A stretch of 60,000 bases of DNA, taken from contig CM060734.1 in assembly GCA_030704615.1 (NCBI GenBank), forward strand, positions 19,780,001 to 19,840,000. The letters are read 5' to 3'. Positions 22,835 to 35,344 of this stretch are shown piece by piece; position 1 is the stretch's first letter, and each line of letters begins with the position of its first letter. Position numbers and translations under genes: made by a program. The notes under the pieces were generated by a model, which saw only the letters and a list, made by a program, of their open reading frames with translations, was not told where the DNA came from and searched no databases. Origin of the DNA: Takakia lepidozioides (lineage: Eukaryota; Streptophyta; Takakiopsida; Takakiales; Takakiaceae).

Positions 22835-24462
22835 ATGCCGCCTGAAGGGCGTGGCTCTCCTGAGAGAGACCTCACATCCAGACCGCGGCGGAAGTTGAAA
22901 GCTCTGTACTACGGACGACGGCCAATCTCTCGCATGGCCAAACTGAAGCTCCAGCAGGAGATTCCAGTGTCTTGCTCACAACCTGCGCCAACTGAAGCCG
23001 AGTACTGTCAGGCAAGTCACTTCTGCTTTCGGTTTGTTCGATTTATTTTTTGCTTTCGCTTTGTTACCTCGCTTTGTTTTTGCATCTTCATCCTGGCTTT
23101 GCTGTATGAGTGAACTTTAGATAGTTGAGTGAACCTTAGATTGTTTGCAATGCGTGTGCAAATCCGGCAGCTCTGGAGAAGGCTGCTTGTGCATGTCATT
23201 CTTAGGCAATGGTTGCATTTGTTTTCATTGTTGTTGCATGGCTCTCCATACTTCCTAAACTTGTTATGTTTTTATTTTTGCTACATGATTGTTGCTATGG
23301 TGGTTGCGCTGCTCGTTGCGATGCTGCTTTTTGCACCGATGTTGGTTTTCACGATTTTTGTCAATGACAGAGTGACGACGAGCCCGGCACGCTGGTGGTA
23401 TCATCGACAGCTCCAACTCATCGCATGTTTGAATCGCCCAACTTGGGGCGAGAGGGCAAATTTAAACCTTTTGTTGGTGGACGGGAGGACTTGCAACGAG
23501 ATTACGACAGAGTAGGCATTGGGGAGGTTGGTGCAGGCGGCATGGCAGGTGAAGGGCGTGAGGACATGAGGACAGCAGATCCGGCAATGGAGGTTGTTCA
23601 TGCACATGCAGTAGGGCCCGCCCACGCAAAGAAAAAGAAGAAAGCTAAGCACATGCAATCCCCGGCGAGAGAGCAGTCACGGGCTGCGGAGGGGGGAGTG
23701 AGCAGTGCGCGCGAGGGTGTCAGTTCGCCTCAATCAAAGGTGGTCGTCCTGGAGGGCTCCCCTGCTGCTAGCCCTAGTAAGAAACAGAAAGCCCGTGAGA
23801 GGGCAAAAGAGAGGGCAAAAGAACAGACGAGACAGAATGCTAGCCATGAGGAAAGACAAAAGGCAGCTGAAGAGGCCAGGGGTGCCCAAATGACAGATGC
23901 CAATGTAAGCGAGGGACCCACAGAGACGGTGGATCCCTACAAGACACCACAGAGAGGCAGTAGCACACCGGTTAGACCATCGCGGGCAAGAGCAGCCCCC
24001 GCAATTACCCATACGGTGGAGAGTGGAGGAGAGGAAAGAACACCTGAAAGAGCACGGATTGTGCAAGTTCGAGGTGAAGCCAGGGAGAGGGCAGTAGAGA
24101 CGACGAGAGTGCTGGAGGTGGTTTCGCAGGTGGCTGACCCTGTTGAGGAGGACGACATGGAGGTTTCTGACCAGGATGACATCCTCCCGGACATCCCCAG
24201 GCCCCAAACCCGGAGCATACAGGCTGGATTTGGCGGTCCTGGTGGGCTGCCGGAAAACCCCTCTGCAGCAGACGTCATGTCTGAGGCGGATATGAAGTTG
24301 GCCGCTGCCAAGATGTTGGAGGCAACCCACAGCAACATTGGCAGGGTGCTGGGGGGCATGGTGTACCCGGCCAAGCTTCGAATTCCCCTTTGCCGCTTGG
24401 TGTCAACAGACATCGTCTGCATCCAAAACATATTTTATTCCCTCATTTGCACTCTAAGGTGA
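22835..24462 (+). CDS. Gene Y2: basic N-terminus plus long charged, disordered region
   Basis: Exon 1 (22835-23011) starts MPPEGRGSPERDL and contains RRKLKALYYGRRPIS and KLQQEI, matching Y1. Exon 2 begins at 23371 after an AG acceptor and is in phase; the donor is GC (CAG|GCAAGT), so the intron of 359 bases is of the GC-AG type. Exon 2 encodes a low-complexity charged protein with KKKKKAKH, a Lys/Arg/Glu helix (KKQKARERAKERAKEQ) and an acidic EEDDMEVSDQDD, then MLEATHSNIGRVLGG. The frame runs into repeats of the 24.4-28 kb family after about 24380, so the 3' end is probably cut off by that insertion. No enzymatic domain. The partnership with a MULE across a palindrome array, seen twice, suggests an accessory protein of the element. 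Confidence 0.6.
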
Positions 24463-25250
24463 AGTTATCTTCAACTTCATGCACTCTTCATAGAGAGTTC
24501 TGCAATAGTGAGCATAGAGCAAATGATGAACGTTTTTTTTCCAAACATTTTTCTTTGGTACATTTTTCGGCAATGATGTGGTGGTGTGAGGGTTCAACTC
24601 ACCAAAAAAAATCAAGCCAAAAACAAAATCATTACGCCCCACACTCATTGCGCCCCACAATCATATGCCCTCTAAATCATTTTATTTAGTAAAAATCCAG
24701 TTCAATTCAAAATTGGATGAAATGATGAACGGAAACTTCCCCGATGAAATGATATTTTATTGCTCCGAAACTTTGCAAGTGTCTTCTACATGCCCTCTTA
24801 CACGTCTTTGAGAAGTATGACAACAATCTAAAATGGTTTAAAGGGTGAACCAATCGTCCCCCTACCAAATGATTTTAAATTGATTTGAAACTTTGCAAGT
24901 GTCGTATACATGCCCTCTTACAGGTCTTTCACAAGTTTCAAGTCAATCTAAAATGGTTGAAAGGGTGAATCAATCATGAACACATCAAATGATTTTTGAG
25001 TGCTTTAAAGCTTTGCAAGTGTCTTTCACATGTCATCTTAAAGGTACCGGACAAGTATAAGGTCAGTAAAATATGGTTGAAAGGGTGAACCAATTGTTCC
25101 CCTACCAAATGATTTTACATTGCTTTGAAGCTTTGCAAGTGTCAGCCACATGCCCTCTTACAAGTACCGGACAAGTATGACGTGAATAAAAAATAGTTGA
25201 AAGGATGAACCAATCATTCCGCTATCAAATGATTTTATATTGCTTTGGAT
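24463..25250. repeat. 120-base tandem repeat block
   Basis: Four to five copies of a 120-base unit containing ACTTTGCAAGTGTC...ACATGCCCTCTTA and GGGTGAACCAATC...CCTACCAAATGATTTT. The segment GTCTTCTACATGCC recurs at 24781, 24901, 25021 and 25141, exactly 120 apart. 24463-24740 is related dispersed repeat sequence shared with 26270-26420. No gene. Confidence 0.85.
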
Positions 25251-25254
25251 GTCA

Positions 25255-25560
25255 TTGCTTTGGTGATTCTAGCCCCCCAATGGCCCATTCTAACCCTTGA
25301 ATTACAATTCAAAATGCAATTCAGCCCTTAAAATTGGTAATGCCAGTCCCTAAATGACCAACCCAGCCGCCCCTCAAATTGTAATTTGAGCCCTTGAAAT
25401 TGTCAATTCCAACCCCTCAAATTGCACTTCTAGCCTCTGAAATGGCAATTGTAGCCTGTGAAATGGCAATTGCTAGTGCAGCCCCTGAAATGGCAAGTCC
25501 AGCCCCTCAAATTGGCAATTCGAGCCCCAGAAATGGCAATTTCAGCCCCTGAAATTGGCT
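25255..25560. repeat. Minisatellite of AGCCCCTGAAATGGCAATT type
   Basis: About a dozen loose copies of a 20-22 base unit (AGCCCCTGAAATGGCAATTC and variants) interrupting the 120-base repeat block. Confidence 0.75.
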
Positions 25561-25729
25561 ATGGGTGAACCAATCATTCCCCTGCCAAATGATTTTGGAT
25601 TGATTTGAAACTTTGCGAGTGTCTTGTACATGCCCTCTTAAAGTTACTAGACAAGTATGATGTCAATGTAAACTGGTTCAAAGGATGAACCAACAGTTCC
25701 CCTGTTGGATGATTCATGATTAATCGTTA

Positions 25730-27600
25730 ACGATTGATCTCATATTACATTGGGACCTATCAGAGGGTACATTGAACACACTGGCCAAGTTTCAAAGCGA
25801 ACGAAAATCATTTGGATGGGCAATCATCCGTTGGCCCATTGAACGAATTTCGATTGATCTCATATTACTCTGGGGCCTCTTCCATGGTACATTGAACATA
25901 CTGGCCAAGTCTCAAAGCGAACCAAAAATCATTTCGATGGCCAACCATCCGTTGAGCCATCGAATGAATTTCGATTGATCTGATATTAGTCCGGGACCTG
26001 TGAGAGGGTGTCTCAAACGTACTGGCAAAGTTTGGAAGCAAACAAAAATGATTTGGATGGGCAACCATCCGTTCACCCATTGAATGTATTCATTCTGTTG
26101 AACCTGCTATTATCTTGGGACCTGTTGGACTGTGTTTCACGTGCTCATTTTTTTTTTTTTCATTCCATTTTTTAATGGGGCGTGTAATGACTCCATATGC
26201 AACATGCGTGCCAAATTTGGGAGCGATCAAAATTCATTTGGACCCAAAACCACAGTTTCTTGCCCGTTTTGCACTCCAAACTTGATTTGTGCTTTACTTC
26301 ATGCACTCTTCATAGAAAGTTCTGCAATAGTAAGCGAAGAGAACACTTTTTTTGGAGGGCATTTTTGATTGGTCCAAATTTTTGCACGGGAGTAGCAGTG
26401 GGATGCTTGAAGTCATAGAACAAAATTGAGCCAAAAACAAAATCGATACGTGCCAGAAACCCCCAATGAAAGGCAGTGCAAACCTATTTATTGGCTTAAA
26501 ATTAATTTAAATTCAATTACATTCTGGAATGGCTTGGCGTCGATGGGGAGGCAAATGATTTATTCGTCTGTTGTGTCTCCGTACATGTGTCGCATACATG
26601 TTCAAGCACATGCGGCCAAAAAAGGGGCTTCAACCACATCCGTTCAATGGGTGCAATAGTCGTGCACGCATTGCAGGATTTTTTTTTCGCAATGAACAAA
26701 AACCAGATGACAACTGAACGCCTCATTGGCCCATCGAACAATTTCGATTGATCTCATATTACACTGGGACCTATCAGAGGGTACATTGAACACACTAGCC
26801 AAGTCTCAACGCGAACGGAAATCATTTGGATGGGCAACCATCCGTTGGCCCATTGAACGAATTTCGATTGATCTCATATTACTCTGGGGGCCTCTTCCAT
26901 GGTACATTGAATATACTGGCCAAGTCTCAAAGCGAACCAAAATCATTTCGATGGTCAACCATCCGTTGAGCCATCGAATGAATTTCGATTGATCTGATAT
27001 TAGTCTGGGACCTGTGAGAGGGTGTCTTGAACGTACTTGCAAAGTTTGGAAGCAAACAAAAATGATTTGGATGGGCAACCATCCGTTCACCCATTGAATG
27101 TATTCATTCTGTTGGTTCTGCTATTATCTTGGGACCTGTTGGACTGTGTTTCGCGTGCTCATTTTTATTTTTTTCATTCTATTTTTGAATGGGGCATGTA
27201 ATGACTCCATATGCAACATGCGTGCCAAATTTGGAAGCGATCAAAATTCATTTGGACCCAAAACCACAGTTTCTTGCTTGTTTTGCACTCCAAACTTGAT
27301 TTGTGCTCTACTCCATGCACTCTTCATAGAGAGTTCAGCAATAGTGAGCGAAGAGAACACTTTTTTTTTGGGGCATTTTTTATTGGTCCAAATTTTGGCG
27401 GGGGAGTAGCAGTGGGATGCTTGAAGGCGCAAAACAAAATTGAGCCAAAAACAAAATCGATACGTGCCAGAAACCCCCAATGAAAGGCAGTGCAAACCTA
27501 TTTATTGGTTTAAAATTAATTTAAATTCAATTACATTCTGGAATGGCTTGGCGTCGATGGGGAGGCAAATGATTTATTCGTCTGTTCATTTATTCGTGAT
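25730..27600. repeat. 1,015-base direct duplication
   Basis: 25741-26575 and 26755-27590 are near-identical with a constant offset of about 1,015 bases (for example ATCATTTGGATGGGCAA at 25808 and 26823). Each copy starts with sub-repeats of GATTGATCTCATATTAC spaced 113-123 bases and includes GACTCCATATGCAACATGCG. A unique piece, 26575-26735, separates them. No coding exon recognised. Confidence 0.85.
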
Positions 27601-28060
27601 TAATTGTTAATGGTGAAAAGGATAAACCAAAGGTTCCTTGATAAAAAAAAAAATTGAATGATTTGAAATTTTGCCAGTATGTTCTACATGCCCTCTTACA
27701 TGGACCAGACAAGTATGAGATCAATCAAAAATGGTTCACATGATGAACCAATGGTTACTTGATGTGTCGATTTCTGAATGCTTTCAAACTTTGCCATTGT
27801 ACATGCCCTCTTAAAGGTACCAGACAAGTATGAGTTCGATTTAAAATATTGCAATGGATGAACCAATGGTATCTTCATTCTGCAATTTTTGATTGTTTTG
27901 AAACTTTGCCAGTATATTGTACATGCCGTCGAACAGGTACCGAACAAGTATGAGGTCATTCAAAAATGGTTCAAAGGATGAACCTCGTATTTCCAAAAAT
28001 TACGTAGACTATACAGTGGGTTGCACATTTAAGTTTTCGCAACCTGAGACCTTTGGCCTA
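27600..28060. repeat. Diverged copies of the 120-base repeat
   Basis: Three to four weaker copies of the ACTTTGCCAGT...ACATGCCCTCTTA...GGTACCGGACAAGTATGAGGTC unit ending just before the stop codon of the next gene. Contains no gene. Confidence 0.8.
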
Positions 28061-28081
28061 CTCCCTACGTTTCTAGCCTTT

Positions 28082-29596
28082 CTAGTCATCTTCATCTAGA
28101 TTAATTATTTCATTGTCGTCATCTCCAAATGTTGATGAAGATGCTCCGGGTATAGAGGACGTGCCTCCACCAGTACGGAGAGCTCGAGCCTGGGCTCGAG
28201 TGGTCAAAGAGGGACCCAGTGTTGTGTGGTCCACCCTTGCCATCATGCATAGCGTTCTAGGCGAGTGCTGACTCTCTTCCACATTTGCCAAAGCCGGGTT
28301 TGTCGCTCTTGCTACGGCTTCATGCAATTTTTCAATTAAATCCGATATGTTTGGAAGTGGCAAGAACACCCCTGGAATAGGGGCAACTTGGTCACGCCAT
28401 GTGTTCTGCCAATACTTTACAACACTCGTGGTGGCAGCCTTGAAATTGTCCAACACCTCCTCTTGCTGGGGGTCTCTGCGCAACTCTGGAGGAAATGGCC
28501 CTTCATCCCAACGGATGCTAACGTCATCCAACTCCCTCAGAATAAGTCTCTCCCAATCGGTTTGCGATTGTATGGGTCATTTTCCGCTGGCACCAACGGA
28601 TCCTCAGGCAGTCGGAAGAATCTTTGTCTGGTACAGCTCCAATGCCCTCCCAAGTTCCGGCAAAAAAGCTCCCTTTGGACTGGGTCCCGTATGCCTCTAG
28701 CACGCACGGTTATTTCCCAGTTGGATGTCACCCAAAAGGTCACCGGATTTTTTACCCTAGATAACGTCATAGCATTCAAGGCGTGCATCTCTCTTGGAGC
28801 ATCCCATGTCATTGTCTCCCCCCAGTGCTGACAATTTAAAAAATCGTAAGGCTCCACATCCAATGGCATGTTGTACCGGTTGTACTCGTATCATGTGGGC
28901 ATATTGTCTTGCAACCCAAACAACTCGTAGAAACGTCGATGGATTGGTCCACGGCAGTCAGGGCATTGGCTGGCTCGCATGGTTGTCGATATGAGACATG
29001 TGGGGTGGAACGAATGGCCACATGAACCAAACATATAGCTCCCTCTGGTCCGTAAGGGTTTAGGCACATTGTGCACACCGTACCATCTGTTACCCATGAC
29101 GCTGGATTGCTCCGTGGTATCCATGTCCGTTCATCCTCATGAATGTCGGATGATATCCTCGGCCTGCTGTCCCACTCATCCTCTACTTCCAAATCCCAGT
29201 TTATGCTCTTATTGGTATCGGAAATTGTATGCACACAGTGCTGAAACATGACATCCACATCACCCCATGTGGTGAATCCAGTGTACTTCGACGTGAATAC
29301 ATCACGCACAGTGTCGTGCCTTTACAAATTAGTAGAGATGCTATCTACGCTTCAATTCGACAACGTGCTGCACATTGGAGGGATGACATCGTTTCTTCTA
29401 TCCGTGTTTCCCGCGATGCTAGATAGTCACCCAATTCCGCCAATTCCCCGTCAACCATGGCCCACGATCGGATTTGCATGGCATTTGAGTACCGATGTGC
29501 AACAGCCCTAGCTTGCTCACGTTCCCCCACAAGCTGCTCTAATTCCTGTTCCTGGGCCGATGTAATTTGCACGGCTGAACATTCCCCATTTTCCAC
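28082..29596 (-). pseudogene. Coiled-coil RING-finger gene of a mobile element (frameshifted)
   Basis: Starts at 29596 with MENGECSAVQITSAQEQELE, a coiled-coil segment. Homology-like continuity then passes through several frames. CTMCLNPY lies in one frame and CGHSFHPTCL...QCPDC in the next; together they are a RING-type C-x2-C / C-x-H / H-x2-C / C-x2-C pattern, followed by FYELFGLQDNMP. A C-terminal part (to 28537) contains a TFWVTSNWEITVRARG segment. After another shift near 28570 comes DWERLILREL and a tail ending IINLDEDD at 28082. At least three frameshifts or stops make it a relic. The layout (coiled coil, RING, FG motif, acidic or basic tail) parallels gene X. It begins right beside the CCACGG repeats at 29600-30450, as expected for a gene near an element end. 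Confidence 0.6.
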
Positions 29597-29599
29597 TAT

Positions 29600-30450
29600 G
29601 GGGTCCTTCCCTTTTCACTAGAAGAGAAACCGGTTTTTTCCACGGCTCTTTTCACACTTTTTGCCGTGGAATCCGCCCCAGTCCACACCTGCCGTGGGTG
29701 TAAGAAACGACTAGTGCTTCCGGACACCCCGTGGACAGCCTGGCTCTCGGGTGGTCCTGTGGAAAAGTCCACGGGTGGTTGAATCCACGGGTGGCATTTT
29801 TCACGGGGTTCATGGCTTTTTCCACGGGCGACGTGTGCTTTGGCGAACACCGCAACGTGGATCGTAGATGTACAAAGGTGTGGACTTGTCCACACCTACG
29901 GGAAAACCATGCGACAGCCTGTCACCAGGGTTTGACGACATCTGGGCAACGGTGTGTGCAACACGTGTATTTTTGTGAGGATGACACGTGTATGGACATG
30001 AAGAGGCGTTGTGCACGTATGTGGAGCGGACATCTGGCGTGGCATGTGGGTGTGAAAAAATCCATTCGGTGTGAGATCATCCACTGGTTGTTTTCACAGC
30101 TTCAGCAAGTTTGGAGGCCACGTGTTCTTTGGCAAACACCGCCACGTGGATCCTAAACGTACAAAGGGTGTGGACTTGTCCACACCTACGGAAAAATGAT
30201 GCGACACCCTGTCACCTGGGCTTGACAACATGTGGGGAACGGTATGGGCAACACGTGTATTTTGGAGAGGACGGCACGTGGCGTAATCTGCATGGAGTGG
30301 GTGTGTAGTATTTTACTGCCTATACTATAGGTCATTCCACATAGTTGTGGAGCATACCATAGTGGGTGTGAAATATTCTACTGCTGATGTTGTAGGTCAT
30401 TCCACAAAAATGTGGAGGATGCCACAGGCAAGCTGCGGTTGATTTCACAT
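29600..30450. repeat. Subterminal-type repeats: CCACGGG, GTCCACACC, TTCCACA
   Basis: Dense copies in both orientations of CCACGG(G/T) up to 29830 and of TGGACTTGTCCACACCTACGG. 29826-29990 is repeated directly at 30115-30290, and TCATTCCACA...TGTGGA recurs at 30340-30430. Alternating short motifs of this kind are what CACTA transposases bind near element ends. Reading frames through this block are not credible genes. Confidence 0.7.
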
Positions 30451-31140
30451 ATTTGTGACGTCTCTGTCTAAGTTCACTGCCGGTGTGATCCTCCACTACA
30501 GGCACTCCCTTCTCAATAAGGGGGGATAGGTCATCATTTGGTGACAAGGTCACAATGTTTGACCCCAATGCACCCAAACGGAAGGCAGGCGTGGGCCATA
30601 TATTGGGCATGTTGACTGATTGGCAGGCTTATGTCGATTATCATGTTGTCTCGGTTGAAGCAGTACATAGGGCAGATGTTGCTCTACCATACCCCAACAA
30701 TGATGTTAGGCCTCACGTTGTGATGCTCAGTGACACTGTAGGCAGCACGGCCCTGTGGTCTGCCAAGTTCCTCAAACTGACCCGAACATGAGGTTGTGGG
30801 GGATCCTCAGTTTGAAGGCAATTTTGACTGAACGCCACTTCATATCGATTTCACCTTTTCTTCGTGATTTTGCGCATCAATGTAGGATTTGGGTACATTG
30901 TGGGGTTGTGATCAGCAGTGCAGACTCTGCAATACTTGCATGTTCAGACTAAACTGTATTTGGGCAATGAAGGGCGTACCCAACTTTGAAGCACCCTTGC
31001 ATTTGGTCATTCTTTCTGTTGTTATGGCCATGCTTAGTCAATTGTACATGTCATGAGCAGGTTGTTGCCGTGGTGCTTTGGAATTGTGTTTATGTATATG
31101 AGTCATATTTCACATGGATTGTGAAACTGACAGTGTGGAC
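30451..31140. other. No recognisable gene
   Basis: Contains a 78-codon plus-strand frame at 30555-30791 (MFDPNAPKRKAG...) with no family motif, followed by AT-rich sequence. It could be an exon remnant; nothing supports a function. Confidence 0.4.
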
Positions 31141-31144
31141 AGTA

Positions 31145-33159
31145 TCACGATTTTGTGATATGATCATGATGCCTGTGGATTAATTGTGCACACGCACCAT
31201 AATTAAGGCAAGGATCGTCACATGCCATGTTCTGAACTTTGTCCTCACCTGTGGCATCTTCTTCCACAATACTGCCCCATTTCCTTTGTCCACTGCCTCC
31301 ACTGCTAGGAGGCTGCTCACCTGTACTTGTCATTTCCACAGTAGCCGCAGGTGGGACAACACCGTGAACAGGGGGCGACAACTCACACACAATGTTTGAT
31401 GCTGATGGAGATTCATCCCTCGGCAGGTCCAAACCGAGCTTCGCTGCCAATGCCATGTTGAACTTCTCTGTCTTAGATACTGCAACGGCAAACATGGATT
31501 TCACTACCTGCAATTCCAATTTGTGCTCCATTGAGCTGGCCTCCATTGTATGTTTGCATCCTTCCAAGCCATCAAGCTGAGAAGCCAATGCTCCAAGTCC
31601 CTGCCACAAATAGAGTGGAAATACGATTCAATACATCGATCGCACTAGCCATGCGAGGTAATTTATTGGCATATGTACAAGAAGGCAAAACCATAAATAA
31701 TTGACAAGCACATCATTGCAACAAATGCAGGTGGGTTAGTTACTTACAGAACGGGTGGCCCCTGCTGAATCAGAACCATACCCCTTGTTGCTATTCTTGC
31801 TCCCCGAAATTTCGGATAGAAGTGGAGGACAACCACTTGTCTTAGCCTACACATGGACAGGATATGGGAATATTAGTGCCATCCTCTAAGAGTAAGATAC
31901 AAATGACAAGACACCTCGCTACCTGAATATATTGGCAATGTCATGAGACAGGCAGATTTACTAGACGTTCCTCAACTCCGCTAAGGCCACTGCGTCCAGA
32001 TCTCGAAGGGGCACCAACATGCCCCCGTGCATGCTTGCCATTATCACGACTCTTTTGCCATTTGGGCGTGTTCCAATGCCTCACTAATTCTGCCCAAGTC
32101 TTGTCCGCAACATAGTGGGGCTTAGGTTTGCCACGGGAGTACACTTTTCTAAACAGTTTGATGCGCTGGTATTTAATGACGCCTCCAATCTCAGTTCGAA
32201 GTTGGGCGCCAGTTATCCCAGGAGGTAAATATTCCCAATCATCTGCTAATAGTTCACCCACCTCGTCAATCAGACTTTGAGGTTGAAGATGGATGGGCAC
32301 AGAACAGTCCAGCACACGTTGGCATTGCCCTCGTAGGGTTGCCAGCCAGTCATTATATGCATCCCCGCATGGGCCCTTTTTGCCACAGGCAACTATGAAT
32401 CTCTTTTGCCCAGCAGCCACATTTGCACAAGCCGTTTCCTTCAACCCTTTCCGTGCTACTCTCCTCGCCTTGCGCAAAAAATTGGCTCTGTCCTTGCCAG
32501 TCAAATGTTGCGCATCTGGAGTCATATTGGAATCACGGGCCTCCTCTCCTCCCTCACAACCTGCAACATGGGGCCCTGCGGGCGGACATGAACCCTGCCA
32601 CGCACCAACGTGGGGTGTGGGGTGGACAGGAACATAACCTGTGCTCGGAGCTGGTGAGCTTGGGAATTGAAGAGGCCGCGAAGCGGTGCAATTGGGTGAA
32701 GTTGTGGGCTGCCTGGAATAAGGGCCATGCAGCGGCGCACTATACATGGGGCTTCTGGGATACGTTGGGGAGGATACGCAGGTGGGGGAGGGTTGGGGTG
32801 AGGGTACCACACACCTTCGTGGTAGTGCCCATGCTGAACAGGAGCATGTTGTGCTTCCCTAGTTTGTGGAAATGCCCCACACGGAACTGCAGGACTACTT
32901 GGACCTGCACATGACCGGTTCTCCCCTGACGGGCTGTTTGCATTGTAGGACTGAGAAAAGGGCTGGTGAATTTCAGGGGCGGCTGGAACATGAGCAGTCT
33001 GTTGTTGATACTGTGCATACCAGGGGGATAAAACACACCAGTGTTAGGTGGAAAGGAGGGAGGGCCTCTTCCATCCGGGGTTGGTTGAAGACGTGGGGAG
33101 GGATGGTTGAAGACACCTGCCGGAGCAACTCCCTTCTGCTTTCTCACTGCATCCTGCAA
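31145..33159 (-). CDS. CACTA-associated Transposase_24-like protein gene (spliced)
   Basis: A multi-exon minus-strand gene. The 5' part (33159 to about 32800) encodes Pro-rich sequence. The main exon (about 32810-31941) continues Pro-rich, then a basic segment FLRKARRVARKGLKE, then PPGITGAQLRTEIGG and WAELVRHWNTPKWQKSRDN followed by Lys/His/Arg. That last part recalls the Transposase_24 family found with plant En/Spm (CACTA) elements. Next is a clean 33-codon exon at 31846-31748 (AKTSGCPPLLSEISG...) with AG acceptor and GTAAGT donor, then a last exon from about 31603 with GLGALASQLDGLEGC. A frame change near 32800 may be a splice or an indel. The family call rests on a short motif, so it is moderate. 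Confidence 0.5.
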
Positions 33160-33189
33160 ATCAACAGGTGGGAAAGAGTTATGTAGGAA

Positions 33190-35340
33190 GATAAAGCATG
33201 AACATCATGTAGGATACATCAACAAAAAACGCGCTCTATAATATACATACACTGAATGCAGCAGAAATCGCACCCAAAATGCATTTACGTCTGATCCATT
33301 GAACACGCCAAACGTCACTGGGGAAGTCCTCCTTGTATGTTTCGACCCTCTTTGGGGGTTCTTTGGGGAATCCCTTGTAGGCACAATCTGGCCCCGATGA
33401 CCATCGTACATATCAATGAGAGTACAATATGATAATGGCTGATAATGGCTTCACATATTATCAACATATGACAATAGAGGGGGCAGGAAGATGGGGGAGG
33501 AAGAGTTGTGAGCGCCCCCTCTCGGACATGGCTGGCTGATGAGGCGGTTAGCATCGTGCTCCTGGGGGTTCCTCCTCTCCCACTACAATTTCTTTCTTGT
33601 CTAGACATGACACCACAATATGCTGCCCCCTACCTGTCCAGGTCCCTCCCTCCCACAACCCCCTTTGCAATTTTTGGGTATTAAGACAGGCCATCACAAG
33701 TTTGAACCTCCTGTGAGGGAGTCAACAATCTGCAGAGTTGCATTGCATGCATTGCGGGCAAATACGTATACTTCATTAGGCGGAGGGCCAAATGCGTCGA
33801 GGACAGGATGACAACAACACAGTGCACTCACAGGCAATGAAAAAAGTAAGGAAGGAAGAACTTATAAGGGTTTAGGACAGACGCTAATTAGGCCCAACTG
33901 GTACCTCGCAATGTACAGGAGTGGCCCCCAATGGCTTTTGGGACAAAAGGGGCAAAAAAAAAAAAAAAAAACAGGAGCCAAAACCATAACCATAAGCAGC
34001 CCAAAATGAGGTAAATGGACTGGTGCCTTATAATGACTTTGAAATGCATAAAGGGTCAAAGCATGCTACGGTCCACCCAAAATGGACGTCCCAAGCTCTC
34101 TGCGAATGCAGTGCCACATAGAAGGACTGACATGGATGTTGGATATAAGTGCATTTTGAAAGTTTAGACATGAATCATTGATCCTTATTCTGTGCTGAAA
34201 ACAACGGTGGTTTTCTTTTTGGAATCCATGGAGATTTGAGCATTGAATGAAGTCCAAACGTAAAAGTATGTATGATGTCCAAAGTAAGGTTGTGGACTAT
34301 ATGGAATCAATTGGAGTGGTGGAAAACTTCAATTCACATAGGGATTTTAATGTCCAGTAGGAAGGTCACCGTTATACGTGGAAACCACAATGTAGCCCTA
34401 AGAATTAGTTTATGAGATATGTGAGAAATTTTCAAAATCTATCATTTTATCTTGGAACATCCTAATTCATTAGACCTTCTTCCATTCATTTTCATGCTAT
34501 GGTCCTTTCATAAGAAGTGTAGCTTTCAAGCCTAAGGCACTTTACAATGATATGGAGGTTTTTATGAAGGAATGAACTGCTTGATGATTTTTCATGAAGA
34601 GAGTTACATTGGTGTATATTTTGGAAAATCTAGAAAATAATGTAACATTCACATAAGGGCAAAGGGGTTGCAGGAGACACTAAAGGTTGCTACGTATGCC
34701 ATTTTGGTGAAAAAAACTAAGTCGTTCAAGCTGCCTACCGTGAGATATGGACTGCGCGGCTGCGTCCGCCATGGATGCTGCATGAAAAGCTTCAAGACAA
34801 CAGTCTCGCGCATGGAGTGTGCGAGACGGCGGGTCACCCGTCGCCGGGTGGTCTGTCAACGTAGATTTTCAAAATGTCTGCGCGTTTGCAAGTGTGGCCC
34901 ATACACCTTTGCCCTAATGGCCTAACGTTCTATTCGTGCTATCGATCTTCTTTCTCATATTTTTGAGCGTGCAGAGATAGCCATGCATGATATGCTTTCA
35001 ATTGTTATGTAATGCACTAGAGCGCACAACAGCCTGGAACACGTTGGATACGGGGTGCGACACGGGCAGTATTGGCGTGCAACCTCGCCATCAAGAGCAA
35101 AACCAAACACCCGAATGCTGGAGGAAATGGCCAGGTTGCACGAAGTGTGAGTTTTGGAGGTTGCAATCTTTGTATAGTGATAACTAGCTGTAAGTGGTAT
35201 TGTGTTTGCATTTGTGAGGGTCACAATCTGAACCATATCAGCCCCATCTACTAGCTCAAGTCTTGGGGTACGCAAGCTGCTTGTAGGTCGCGTGCACTTC
35301 AATCGCAGCTACTTACAGCCTGCGCATTACCTCCATCTAG
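33190..35340. other. No recognisable gene
   Basis: Mixed-composition DNA with an A run of about 18 at 33954-33971. Open frames here are short and carry no family motif. Confidence 0.5.
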
Positions 35341-35344
35341 AATA

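Noticed and set aside
34649-34925. An 85-codon Arg/Cys-rich frame
   Set aside because: No motif, no splice support, and an equally long frame on the other strand.
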